A stretch of DNA of 49,103 nt, from the NCBI GenBank assembly GCA_015680685.1, contig MNCI01033485.1:238902-288004 (forward strand). The letters are read 5' to 3'. Numbering within the stretch: the first letter of the stretch is position 1; each line of letters begins with the position of its first letter. Below the pieces are notes generated by a model. That model searched no databases and had not been told where the DNA came from. It saw nothing but the letters and a program-made list of their open reading frames with translations. Below are positions 22,766-33,565 of the stretch, in pieces. The position numbers and the translations under genes were made by a program. The stretch comes from Gnetum montanum. Its lineage: Eukaryota > Streptophyta > Gnetopsida > Gnetales > Gnetaceae.

Positions 22766-24339
22766 ATGTCTCCTTCACATAATGTCAATAATCCTCCATT
22801 ACATAATGAGAACACTAGTAGGAGAAATGACAGGATCTATATTGAAAATAATTGGAGTGAACTACAAGTAGGAGTCTCATATGCTTATCCAAATCCTTAC
22901 TACATTCAAAGATTATGTTCATTGTCACTAACAATCTTAGAGGGGATGGAACAAGTCATAGAATAAGAAGGATCTCAAGGCCTAGGACCTCCTAAAAACC
23001 TAAAAGAGATGAACCAAGGGATCATAGGGGGAGATATAGGAGCCATGGTGATTTTCTTAGTTCATCATCTTCCTCTTCATCTTCAATGTCTAGTTCTAAC
23101 AAAGATGAACATAGATATGAAGATAGAGCTCCACTAAGGGATCATGATAAAAATAGAAATGGAAATCAAAGACTAGATATAGGGTATCAAATGGAGCATG
23201 GATGATATCATCATAATTAAACAAATAGAAATAGAGACTATCACTATAACATGTCTAATGATGATGAATCCTTGTTGGATACTAAAAGCATGATACAGAT
23301 CATGGAGGTGGTTAGAATACCCCATAGGTATTAAAGGGGAAGCTGCATCAAATGGCTTGATATGAATAACATTTCTAAATTTAAGGGAGTCTATAATTCA
23401 GTTCCATAACATCATGTACAAGTCTTCCATGATGTCTATGCCTCACAAAATATTGAAAGTAAGTGGAAAAAGCTTAAGCTCTTCCCTAGGACACTAATAT
23501 AGGAAGCTAAAAATTGGTATAGATCATTAAAACCAAATTTAATCCACCAATTGTTGATAATAGTTGAACTCTTCAATGATAAATGCCAAACCTATTCAAA
23601 AGTATCAAATATAAGAAAACAAATTCAAGGGTAGAACAAAGAGCACCATGAATCCCTTAATATAAATCTTTGGTAAATATTATTTTATACCTCCAAGATG
23701 CCCATGCCATGGATTTTCTCAAAAAAAGTAGCTTCATCACATCATAGATGGGCTTTGTAACAAATGAGGGAGACCATTAGAATCTATGCCCAAGGAAGAT
23801 TAATAGAATTAGGCAATCATTATATACAAAGGTTAATTAAACAGATGGAAAAATAAGGAGAGCTATGCAAAAGGAAGAGTGTAAAGGAATATAACAAAGA
23901 TCTAACCCTTTACAAGAAGGAGATTCATATTTATGATTAGGAATTATTGAGATTAAAGCAAGGGTAGATAACATGTGAGAATTGATGAATGAAAAAGTTA
24001 CAACCAACTTGAAAATCATAGAGAAGAAGATAAAGAAAATAGGATCAAGTGGTCAAAACAAGAAGAGGAAAAAGAACAAGAAAATAGGTAAGGACAGTTG
24101 TTGGTAAAAAGGGAAATTAGTTGTAGTAGAAGAGGTTGTGTATTCATATATAGAGGAGGAGGATAGATGTAACATCTATTAATATGAATAGCCAAAGGGC
24201 TATTAAAAATAGTTGTAGTAGAAGAGGTTGCATACTCAAATATAAAGGAGGAGAATAGATGTAGCATTTGTCAATATGAACATCCAAAGGACTATTTCCT
24301 AGTTATGTTACATCTACAAGAATCTAGGGCTTTTGCTTT
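22766..24339 (+). pseudogene. E2 gag, N-terminal part to zinc knuckle
   Basis: Begins MSPSHNVNNPPLHNENTSRR at 22766, the counterpart of MSSSN in E1 and MSPSS in E3. A Ser-rich stretch follows near 23060. The core has KWLDMNNISKFKGVYNS, VFHDVYASQNIESKWKKLKL and NWYRSL (near 23350-23530), then RIYAQGRLIELGNHYIQ (near 23780). It ends with a zinc knuckle CSICQYEHPKDY (24260-24295) whose last Cys is Tyr. The knuckle region is tandemly duplicated (24119-24204 and 24211-24296). Several in-frame stops are present. E1 interrupts it just after the knuckle at 24339. Confidence 0.8.
24119..24296 (+). repeat. Tandem duplication of the E2 gag zinc-knuckle segment
   Basis: Two copies of about 86 bp with a 92-bp period. 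Both start AGTTGTAGTAGAAGAGGTTG and run through GGAGGAG.ATAGATGTA to CCAAAGGRCTATT. The first copy's knuckle has lost Cys and His codons. Confidence 0.75.
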
Positions 24340-25156
24340 TGATGGGCCATGATATCACGGCCGTTACGATATCGCATCCCTCGCGATATCACATCTTCCC
24401 CTGCGTGATATCGCGGTGCACCGTCATATCTATAAATAAGAGGTGGCTCTTCCTTGTTTGATCATCTAGGCCTAGACCGTAGGGAAACTATAGCAGTTTT
24501 TCCACTCCAGAGATAGATTAATTTCCATGTGCCTGTAGAAGGAACTCCAGAGTGAACAGATCTTTATTTGAGCAGACATTGTACCTGAACACAAGTTTGT
24601 GTACGAAAATAAAGATGAGCTTCTTGGATAAACCTTGTAGTGCATGGAATAGGCTAATTAGGATTTTATTTATTGTTATTTATTATCTATTATTTACATG
24701 ATTTATTAGTTATTAAATCTCTCTCAACCCTTCTCTCCTAGTTAAGTACCTCAATATGACCACTTTGAGCATATGCGCTACGCTTGGTGATCCCAACAAT
24801 GATTAGCGTTTGGTAACCAAGGTTGCATCGGTTCAGGGTGTGTATGGTAAGTGGAAATGGATGCTGATGCTAGTTAATTTAGACTTAGTTCATTAGTTAG
24901 AGTTAGTCAATTAGTCTCTCAACCCTTCACCTTGTTAGCATAGGAGATAAAACATAAAAAGATATAAAAATCATATACCTCAGACTTACTTAAACATACA
25001 CCGTGACAACTACAAGTAAGTCTGGGAAGACAAAGAATGCTTAACCCTAAGTGTTCCATGAGGCATGTAGGCACTTAGTCTATGAAGTTTGACTGAATCA
25101 CATGTGCTATGCTCGTATTCGTATGGTTGAGTGTAGGGGTACCTCGCCACTCATCA
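24340..25156 (+). repeat. E1 5' LTR
   Basis: 817 bp. U3 is short and packed with GATATC palindromes (four exact in 24350-24415). The TATA box TATAAATAAG is at 24431-24440. The R/U5 side has a poly(A)-signal-like AATAAAGATG near 24610, two CTTGGTR modules (24782-24815) and a GTAAGT donor-like site at 24847-24852. It ends CATCA at 25156. Confidence 0.93.
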
Positions 25157-25175
25157 TTGGCACCGTTGTTGGGGA
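25157..25175 (+). other. E1 primer-binding site (tRNA-Asp-like)
   Basis: TTGGCACCGTTGTTGGGGA directly follows the LTR. It differs from the common TGGCGCCGTTGCCGGGGA by transitions only. Confidence 0.85.
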
Positions 25176-25299
25176 CTAAGTGTTTGTGCGCTAAGTAGAA
25201 CATAGGAGATCACTCACATCATTGGGAGCTTAAACGAGCCTTAGTGTTAATTAAAAAGAAAAATTATATAACGGTAAAATTGCACACTAATAAATAACA

Positions 25300-27168
25300 A
25301 TGTCTTCTTCTAACAAAAGCAATTCACCACCTAGGGATAATACAAGAAATAGTCGGCAGTCCAAAACACATAACTGAATTCCGCCGGTTCCTCAACAATA
25401 CTAGGTGGTATATACTCATCCCGATGAGTACATACTAGACTTTACCTTTATCCTCCATCAAGATGAATAGCTACGATGGAGAGATTTGCAAGGTAACATC
25501 GTGTTAACCCCAAATCGGGCAGTCCCTAACATGCTCCTCCATGCTTTGGCACAGATTGGCATGACACAAATTTATGCTAAATACGTTGCGAAAGACTTTG
25601 ACAAAAGGGATTACCATCCCATAGAAGCACAACGTATGAGGAACTCAAGGTAGGAGAGCCAACATACATTTTTAAAGGGCAAAGGGGTCCCACACGTCCG
25701 TAGCGAAATAGGAGATGATGAACCCATTATAACGGGTTCTTTATCAAATGATGTTCCCCCTCCTAACGATGGTGAGGAGGTAGGGTATCAGAACTTGCGA
25801 TCCATGATACACAACACTAGTTCTGATCCCCATGAATGTCAACTATTCACAGAGGGGACAACAACACATGAAAAGGATGGGCACTTAGATTGTCATCACG
25901 ATCGGGGCCATAGCAACCAAAGAGAAAGTAAGAAGCATCGTTATGATGATGGTTCTCCTTCTTCTTCCCCTTCATCTCATCACTCACCCTCTCCTTCCAC
26001 ATTTGGGTGTAGCCATCATGAGCATAACGGTGAGGATAGAGGTAGGAAAAATGAGACACCTCGATGAGAGAGTTAAGAGAGAGGATAAGGGCATGAACGA
26101 AGGGAAAGTAGGGAACACCACAAACATCACAGGCATCATGAAAGAGATGATCATGACGAGCCCCTACTTGCAACCCGAAGTATGCTTGATATAATGGAGG
26201 TAGTAAGAATTCCAACAAGGCATCAAAAGGACAGTTGGATCAAATGTTTAGACATGAAAAATATTCCACACTTCGAAGGGGGATACAACTCGGATCCGCA
26301 ACATCATTTACAGGCATTCCACGATGCCTGCGCCTTGTAGAACATAGAAAATGAGTGGCAAAAACTCAAGTTGTTTCCCAGGACACTCATTAAGGAAGTA
26401 GAGAGTTGGTACCAATCCTTAGAGCTGAAAACCATCAGGATGTGGAGTATGATGTTAGAACTCTTCAATGATCGGTATCAAATGTACTAGAGAGTGTCTA
26501 ATTTGCATAAGCAGATCCAAGGATGGAAGCAAGGTACTCATGAACCCTTGGATGCTGCCATGGGCTGCTACTACGCATTGTTACATCCTTGCCCAGGCCA
26601 TGGTTATGCACAACGAGACCAACTTCACCACATCGTAGATGGGCTAAAGCATGAGACTATGAGAACCCTTGGAACTTATGCCCAAGGGAGACTATCAGAA
26701 CTTATAGCCCATGAAATACATTGCTTGTTGGAGAAAGTAGTCAAAGAAGAAGGGGAGCTACCAAAAAGAGAGAGTGTGGAAGAATAAAATCATGATCCCT
26801 CCCTTCAAAAGAAGGGAGTGAAATTTTTTGATGAGGATGATGAGTCACCACTCGAAGAGTTGGTGAATAGAAAAACCTTACCGATCCAAAGGCTAACAAT
26901 AGAAGTATCGGCTAAAGTGGATCAATTGTGGGATTCCTTAGACTCTAGACTTGAAACTATTTTGAAAATCGTAGAAGAGTCTAAGGAGGAATGAAGTAGT
27001 AACAAAGATAAGACAAAGCAGAGAGATTCAGGCCCTGCACATAACAGGGGTAAGGAGAAAATTACTATCTTCGATGAGGTTGTGGATTCAGACATAGACG
27101 ATGATAGTGGATGTGAGATTTGCCAATATGACCATCCTAAGGGATGTTGTCCAATCATCTCACATCTA
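25300..27168 (+). pseudogene. E1 gag, one frame with nonsense changes only
   Basis: Starts MSSSNKSNSPPRDNTRN at 25300 and stays in one frame to the assembly gap. It is interrupted by about a dozen in-frame stops but no frameshift that I can see. N-terminal domain: DEYILDFTFILHQDE and NMLLHALAQIGM. A His/Ser/Pro-rich linker follows at 25860-26150. The core has IMEVVRIPTRHQKDSWIKCL, FHDACAL, NEWQKLKLFPRTLIKEVESW and LELFNDRYQMY (26180-26490), then QRDQLHHIVDGLKHETM and YAQGRLSELIAHEI (26610-26720). The compact knuckle CEICQYDHPKGC is at 27112-27147. The gag would package element RNA into cytoplasmic particles. Confidence 0.88.
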
Positions 27169-27731
27169 NNNNNNNNNNNNNNNNNNNNNNNNNNNNNNNN
27201 NNNNNNNNNNNNNNNNNNNNNNNNNNNNNNNNNNNNNNNNNNNNNNNNNNNNNNNNNNNNNNNNNNNNNNNNNNNNNNNNNNNNNNNNNNNNNNNNNNNN
27301 NNNNNNNNNNNNNNNNNNNNNNNNNNNNNNNNNNNNNNNNNNNNNNNNNNNNNNNNNNNNNNNNNNNNNNNNNNNNNNNNNNNNNNNNNNNNNNNNNNNN
27401 NNNNNNNNNNNNNNNNNNNNNNNNNNNNNNNNNNNNNNNNNNNNNNNNNNNNNNNNNNNNNNNNNNNNNNNNNNNNNNNNNNNNNNNNNNNNNNNNNNNN
27501 NNNNNNNNNNNNNNNNNNNNNNNNNNNNNNNNNNNNNNNNNNNNNNNNNNNNNNNNNNNNNNNNNNNNNNNNNNNNNNNNNNNNNNNNNNNNNNNNNNNN
27601 NNNNNNNNNNNNNNNNNNNNNNNNNNNNNNNNNNNNNNNNNNNNNNNNNNNNNNNNNNNNNNNNNNNNNNNNNNNNNNNNNNNNNNNNNNNNNNNNNNNN
27701 NNNNNNNNNNNNNNNNNNNNNNNNNNNNNNN
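27169..27731. other. Assembly gap (563 N)
   Basis: A run of N. By comparison with E3 it should contain the Pro/Gln-rich gag-protease linker and the protease active-site motif. Any reading frame through it is artificial. Confidence 0.99.
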
Positions 27732-28171
27732 GAGTCAATTTAATATCACGAGAAATGTATCAAGCCTGGAACCTGCCCCAACTTAAGAAGAGCAACATTC
27801 AACTAGAGCTAGCTGACCAGTCCATCACCATTCCCTTGGGATTAGTGGAGGACATCATTACCACTATGTGTGGGTGGTCATACCTAGCTGACTTCTTGAT
27901 GATAGAAGTCAATAGTAACAATGGGAGCTTCCCAATTATAATGGGAATGCCATGGTTGAGTACAGTAGATGCGTACCTAGGGATCTGCGATCTTTCCTTG
28001 GAGATATCTAAGATAAAAATTTATGGAAAGATCAAGAAGAAGAAAGTTCCATGCATCACTTACAATGACTCAGAGGGTGATGACATGGATGAATGCTCAA
28101 CATCTCTTCCATGTAATCTGTGTGCCCAAGAAATACAAATACAAAGATGCCTATATGTAGCAACCACATAA
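27732..28171 (+). pseudogene. E1 retropepsin C-terminal half plus post-protease Cys domain
   Basis: An open frame begins in the gap: VNLISREMYQAWNLPQLKKS, LELADQSITIPLGLVEDIIT, SYLADFLMIEVNSNNGSFPI and IMGMPWLSTVDAYLGI. The order flap-like LxLADxSIxIPxGxVED, then DF, then PIIxGxPxL is that of OTA/Athila-type Gypsy proteases. The catalytic DSG would be inside the gap. A conserved tail follows: VPCITYNDSEGDD, LPCNLCAQEIQIQRCLYVAT. Homologous tails are in E3 (48208-48270) and E2 (37560-37650). The stop at 28169-28171 is followed by more related sequence (DTPWLTAS, DIDTLEYE) to about 28290. Confidence 0.8.
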
Positions 28172-28289
28172 GTAGTGGATACCCCATGGTTGACAGCTAG
28201 TCGAAAGAGCAACCCAATATGCATGGAATGAACTGAGGAAACAACTGATGCTAACAACGAAGACATAGACACATTGGAATATGAGCGTC

Positions 28290-30350
28290 GCCAACTTCCA
28301 CCCCTTAATTTGAGAACATCAGTGGGGAGAAGGTAGGTACTTTTACGAAATTCAAATAGACGTTCATTATTTCGGATCTCTCCCTTGCAATTCAGTCATG
28401 GGGGAGATGGCCACCTATGCTGATCATTGGAGGCCCTTAGTTCTTTTTAGTTTTTTTTTTACAAGTTTTTGTTTTACACATTTTGGTTTTGCATGTTTTT
28501 GTTTTACATTTTTTGTTTTACATGTTTTTGTTTTGCAAATTTCTTTAACTTTTCTTATTTTTGTTTTACAACATCATTATACTTTTCCATTTTGTGTGTG
28601 TGTGTGTGTGCGCACGATTTATCCATCTTGTAAGTTTTCCATCCAATAAGTGTTCTTCATGATGGTATGAACTATTTTCTTATTGATTGCTAATGTTTGG
28701 TTTTTACCTTTAAGCTACGATGTTGATACTAAGGTATGTTTCTTTTGATATGGCAGGCAATGAGTCCATTTCATCCATCCATCCACAAAAGTCTATGGTC
28801 TCTCTTGGCTTGGAAATGTATAGTCCCTTTCTAATAAGAACATTAACGAATTGGTGACTAGGTATTTCTCAAACTAAGGAAGGACTCAAGGATTGAAAAG
28901 GATGTGACTTCAAGGGAACTTGATGCATTTGTGTTGGCCATTTTTTTTGGGTGCTTGGATGTTTTCTTCTTGAGTTTTCTTGTCGTTCCGATGTCACCCA
29001 ATTATCGGAAGCTGAGTCAATTAAAATAAGAATTCTTTGCATGGTGTGGTTCTCACACATAAAAATATATAAAAAAAAAAGAGAAAAGAGAAAAAAGAAA
29101 GAAAGTGAGAATTCAAAGCACACCCCTTAGATGAAATAATCCCTTGGGCTACAAGCATTGGTTATGGAACCCAAAATGTTCCCTCTAACTAAGGCCTTTC
29201 TCACTTCCCATTCTCTCCTCATTCGTTTCGTCAGAATGGTAGTGGCTCTTTGGAGATGCATTTTTGTTATTCAAGTGGATGGATTGGCCGAATGCATTGG
29301 TGCGAAGTTACTGGATGTGGTTGGTTTGAGGTTGGAGTTGGAATGAGATTTACCAAGTCACATTAATCATGAAATCCACAAGGGGCTATACACCACCTTG
29401 TTCTTGGGATTCCATTCCATTCTCTTCACTTCACCCTTCTATCCATTGTTCACGTCATTTCCGGTTGTATCATTAATGTATATTTTGGTAGATACATCAT
29501 TTTCTTTTTGGTAAATTCTTATGGTTAAGACTTTAACTTTTGTTCCAAAGGACATTCCCAGGGCCTACGGACTCTTTGAATGTGGGTTTGTTAGGGCATT
29601 AAGGGCATGAGCCTGCTTTGGGGAGGACCCACTGACATTCCTATTTGGTGCACTAGTTAAATTCTTTCCCTTAATATTTTGCAATTCATTTTATTTTTTT
29701 CATTTCCATCTTGACATCCATTTCATCGATGTCCTAGTTGTCTCTATTTATCCATCCTTCTTATTCCTTTTCTTTTTCCATTCTCTCGCTACCGGAGGAT
29801 CGTGATTAGTCATGGGGGTACAGGGCCCAATTTTTTTGATTTTCTCCTAACCCCTACACCTTCAGTAGTCACCATTAATACATCTCTAGATCCGCAATCG
29901 GCCATACCACAACCCAGCCAATGGACCTTTCACTGCAACAAGGTATCAACTGCATTGAAATTCATTTACCCTTGCTAATGTAAGACTATGTTGTGTGTGT
30001 AGATGGCAATCATGCAACAACGGATTGGATTTGGAGGGAGCACTTGGAACGGAGTGGTGCTGAAGCAGCTTTGCAAGGAATGAGATCAATGATGTGCTTA
30101 TGGATGGACAACGAAAGGTACAATCTTGGCATTGGCAGCAACAACACTTCTTTCTCTCTCTCTTTCTCAGTTGCCAAATGAGGCTTGATGTCAATGTAAT
30201 AAGGTGTTCACTTTTGTTGTCATGAACACCAGTTTTGTTGTGTCTTGTAATGATGATCCATTCACATGTCATCCCATTAGTTTCCTTTGAGTCAATAATC
30301 CCATACCTTCCTGATATTATTGTAAGGAATGCGAGGATGAGTTTTTATTT
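28290..30350 (+). other. E1 long 3' noncoding region
   Basis: About 2.1 kb without a convincing frame, in the place of RT-RNase H-integrase. It contains a T-rich tandem block (28440-28570, unit like ATGTTTTTGTTTTACA), a (TG)n run (28594-28611), a purine run (29070-29110) and three copies of GTCATGGGGG (28394, 29808 and 30352 areas). Homologous landmarks occur in E2: AAAAGGATGTGACYTCAAGGGAA (E1 28896, E2 38465) and GGTGTGGTTC (29042, 38581). Two more are CTTGGGATACAAGCA/CTTGGGCTACAAGCA and GCCTRCTTTGGGGAGGA (29610, 39173). Confidence 0.75.
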
Positions 30351-30363
30351 AGTCATGGGGGTT
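30351..30363 (+). other. E1 polypurine tract
   Basis: AGTCATGGGGGTT lies immediately before the 3' LTR start at 30364. It is a short G-rich PPT for plus-strand priming. Confidence 0.65.
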
Positions 30364-31215
30364 TGATGGGATGCGATATCGCATGGGCCGCGATATCGCG
30401 TATATCGCATCCCTCGCGATATTGCATACACGATATCGCGTCTTCCACTGCGATATCGTGTATGCGATATCGCGGTGCACCGTCATATCTATAAATGAGA
30501 GGCGGCTCTCCCTTGTTTAATCATCTAGGCCTAGACCGTAGGGAAATCTAGCAGTTTTTCCACTCCAGAGATAGATTAATTTCCATGTGCCCATAGTAGG
30601 AACTCCAGAGTGAATGGATCTTTATTTGAGTAGACATTGTACCTGAACACAAGTTTGTGTACGGAAATAAAGATGAGCTTCTTGAATAAACCTTGTAGTG
30701 CATGGAATAGGCTAATTAGGATTTTATTTACTATTATTTATTATCTATTATTTACATGCTTTATTAGTTATTAAATCTCTCTCAACCCTTCTCTCCTAGT
30801 TAAGTGCCTCAGTATGACCACTTCGAGCACGTGTGTTACGCTTGGTGATCCCAACAACGATTAGCGTTTGGTAACCAAGGTTGCATCGATTCAGGGTGTG
30901 TACAGTAAGTGGGAATGAATGCTGACACTAGGTTAATTTAGACTTATTTTGTTAGTTAGAGTTAGTCAATTAGTCTCTCAACCCTTCACCTTATTAACAT
31001 AGGAGATAAAACATAAAAAGATATAAAAATCATATACCTCAGACTTACTTAACCATACACCATGACAACTACAAGTAAGTCTGGGAAGACAACGAACGAT
31101 TAACCCTGAGTGTTCCATGAGGCGTGTAGGCACTTAGTCTCTGGATTTCGACTAAATCGTGTGTGCTACGCTCGTATTCGTATGGTTGAGTGTAGGGGTA
31201 CCTTGCCACTCATCA
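30364..31215 (+). repeat. E1 3' LTR
   Basis: 852 bp, 35 bp longer than the 5' LTR mainly because the U3 palindrome block is expanded (five exact GATATC plus GATATT and TATATC within 30368-30475). TATA box TATAAATGAG at 30490-30499. CTTGGTR modules are at 30841-30875 and a donor-like GTAAGT at 30905-30910. Otherwise closely similar to the 5' LTR. The end CATCA at 31215 is followed by TSD GCTTT. Confidence 0.93.
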
Positions 31216-31220
31216 GCTTT

Positions 31221-31760
31221 GAATACCAAGTTTGTAGAAAAAAAATGGCTAAGAGATTACCTTACCCACAAGGCAATTATAAATAGTTCTACAACCAATG
31301 GTACTATCCTAGTGGGACTTCTTATTAACCTTAAGATTACTATCAACCATAGTGGAAAAACCCATAGTTGTAGGAGATGCCATCAACAAACCAACAATAC
31401 CCTTATCGCTAGCCAAATCCTTATGGATATTATGTTCAACAACCTGTTTCTCCTAATAGTTCTACTTTCCTTGCCTCAACTCATTACTACTACTATCTTG
31501 AATGCCATCAACATACAACATCTCCTATAGAATCATCATTCCATGCCTCTCATCATCTATCACATCCTCAATACTCTCATACTTCCCTCTAACATATGTC
31601 ATCACCAATAATGCAAGAAGGATTGGTATCACAACCTTAATAGAAAAATAATACTTATGCCATATAAGTGAATGATAATGTTATTAGACCTCAACAAAAA
31701 TCTTTAAAATGTCCTTTCTTTAGGATAATTTTCACACATGTGAATAAAACTAGTAGACCT
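31221..31760 (+). pseudogene. E2 gag-protease linker, continued after E1
   Basis: Continues the E2 gag after the E1 insertion. It is Gln/Asn/Pro/Tyr/His-rich, with CAACAA and CAYCAA repeats, and corresponds to E3 47041-47560 (both contain CCATCAACA/CCACATCAATAATACCCTTATC-type segments). The protease catalytic core expected next is missing. After E4 the E2 sequence resumes directly in a post-protease tail. Confidence 0.65.
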
Positions 31761-31765
31761 ACTAG

Positions 31766-32830
31766 TGTGGATTAAGAACTAAGAAGGGGGGTTGAATAAG
31801 TTTTCAAATTAAAACAAGCTATAGCCACTAAATTAAACAAAAAATTTATGTGGTTCCCCAACTTGGGTAGTCCATACTTGGAGGGTAGATTCCTTGCACA
31901 CCTCTAGAACATCACAACCTTTATAAGATTTGAGCTCCATAATAGAGAGTTTCAACACGATGAAATCACTCAACCCCTCAAGATCCCAATAAGCTCAAAA
32001 TATGGTTTCAAGGATCCCACAAGCTTTTACAAAATTAATCTCTAATTCAAAGTATTTTGATGTTGCAAAACCAATCAACCCCACAAGGTCCCAATAAGCT
32101 CAATGTAGCTGTATTCTAGCAAGAAGCACATCAACCCTGTAGGGCTTCAAGAAAAAAAGAATGAAATAAGGAAAGAATGTAACTAAATTTACAAGTCCTT
32201 ATGCTTTGAAGCTCAGTACAACATAAATGATGTTACAATGAAAAACAAGAATACAATAGCATAGAATAGATAATGATTGATCTTTTTTGAATGGTACTTG
32301 AACAATTCCCAAGATTTTGGTATCTTCTTATAGCCTTAGATTTTTTGAAAACTCCTTGGAATTCATGCAAAAGCTACCAAATAGCTAGTGTAGATGTCTT
32401 CTTCAAAGTTGGGATGTCTACCTAAGATTGGCCTCAATTCAGAAGAGACATCTCATTGAAAAATGGGATGTCTTTTGTGGAACGTCTCTAGGGAGACTTC
32501 TACTCTAAGATAGAGATGTCTACTATTTTTAGGAGATGTCTCCTAAACTTTTGGGTTTCATCTTCTAATGCTTTCTCTCATCAATTTGGCTTCTTGCTAG
32601 TCCTTGGAACATCTTCATTTGATTTGTAGCCTTTGCTTTCATCCATGCTCATCCATGCTCTCAACTTGCCCATGTAGTCTTCATTTTGACATCTCATTGT
32701 AGATCTTATTTCCTTGAGTTCTTAAATCTCATTGTGGGTTTCTTGTTCATATCCTACAAAAACATTATCCACTACAAACATTCTATTTTCTCCATTTTCC
32801 TTAAGGTTTTGACATGTCAAAATATCAACA
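31766..32830 (-). repeat. E4 3' LTR
   Basis: 1065 bp. Minus-strand start TGTTGATATTTTGACATG at 32830. TATA TATAAGAAG near 32326-32334. Upstream of it, at 32391-32545, is a cluster of GATGTCT motifs (five direct and one inverted exact copies). Poly-C/T ending CCCCCCTTCTTAG lies near 31780-31795 (minus). Confidence 0.88.
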
Positions 32831-32849
32831 ATCTTCCCCTTTTTTAGTG
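32831..32849 (-). other. E4 polypurine tract
   Basis: The minus strand reads CTAAAAAAGGGGAAGAT directly before the LTR start TGTTGA, a typical copia PPT. Confidence 0.8.
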
Positions 32850-33527
32850 ATATCAAAAACTTAAAAAATTAAGTTAGAATGGCCTATAAAAAACTAAAAA
32901 TAATAGTTAATATCTCCCTCTTTTTGGACATAAACAAAAAGGACTGGATCATGAAAAGTACTTAGCCAAACATCCTTAATAAAGTTTCATAAGATAAAAT
33001 TTCATAATGTCATATCACAATCCCATAGAGATACAAACATTTAGCTAAGGAAGAAAACATGATGGATATAAGTTAAAGAGTACACATCGTTTAGCATAGA
33101 TTCCATAGGGCTAATTAAGAAAAACCAAATTTCCTTAAGAAATGCTTCTTATCTAGTCACAAATAAAGTTAATATTAGAGAATTAATGAAGGACAACTAA
33201 TCCAATCCTTTCAATTGATATTCAAGAGTATTTAAAACAAAAGGCCAAACTCCAAAGTCTAAGCACCAAAGATCAAGTAACATGTCTTTGAACCAATAAG
33301 CCATTAGTAACAAATAAACTAATATCTCATGATTCTATAACCACTTAATATTGTACTTCTTTTGAAACATCAACAAAAAGATAAGAAATAGCAATTCCAT
33401 GATAGGTGAGTAAAAACATGCATATTCAACTTTTAAGACAAAGCAACACATCTTATCATGCTAAATATCTCAAAAGATCAAACACAACCAATCATCTTTT
33501 TACCCAAAAAATTGATAAACTAATATA

Positions 33528-33565
<38 letters not shown>

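Larger units (their letters stand above)
24340..31215 (+). mobile_element. E1: complete non-autonomous Gypsy-type element (gag-protease only)
   Basis: LTRs 24340-25156 and 30364-31215 start TGATGGG and end CATCA. The flanks are GCTTT at 24335-24339 and GCTTT at 31216-31220, a perfect 5-bp TSD. Removing the element restores E2 gag sequence (TCTAGGGCTTTT...GAATACC). The internal 5.2 kb holds PBS, gag, an assembly gap, the protease C-terminal part and about 2.2 kb without coding capacity. No RT, RNase H or integrase motif is visible, and the 563-bp gap is far too short to hold them. It is therefore a gag-protease derivative that would need enzymes from an autonomous relative such as E3. Confidence 0.93.

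Noticed and set aside
25847-26218. 123-residue minus-strand ORF
   Set aside because: It is antisense to the E1 gag His/Ser/Pro linker, whose codon bias gives long open antisense frames.
27082-28171. Long open frames spanning 27082-27786 and 27101-28171
   Set aside because: They run through 563 N. Only the ends are real sequence: the gag knuckle in one frame on the left and protease on the right.
29946-30272. 108-residue minus-strand ORF and overlapping plus-strand ORF 29993-30181
   Set aside because: Neither has a recognisable domain. They lie in the noncoding 3' region of E1. Kept only as a weak host-capture idea.
31159-31530. 123-residue plus-strand ORF crossing 31215
   Set aside because: It joins the end of the E1 LTR to E2 linker sequence across an insertion boundary, so it is a chance fusion.
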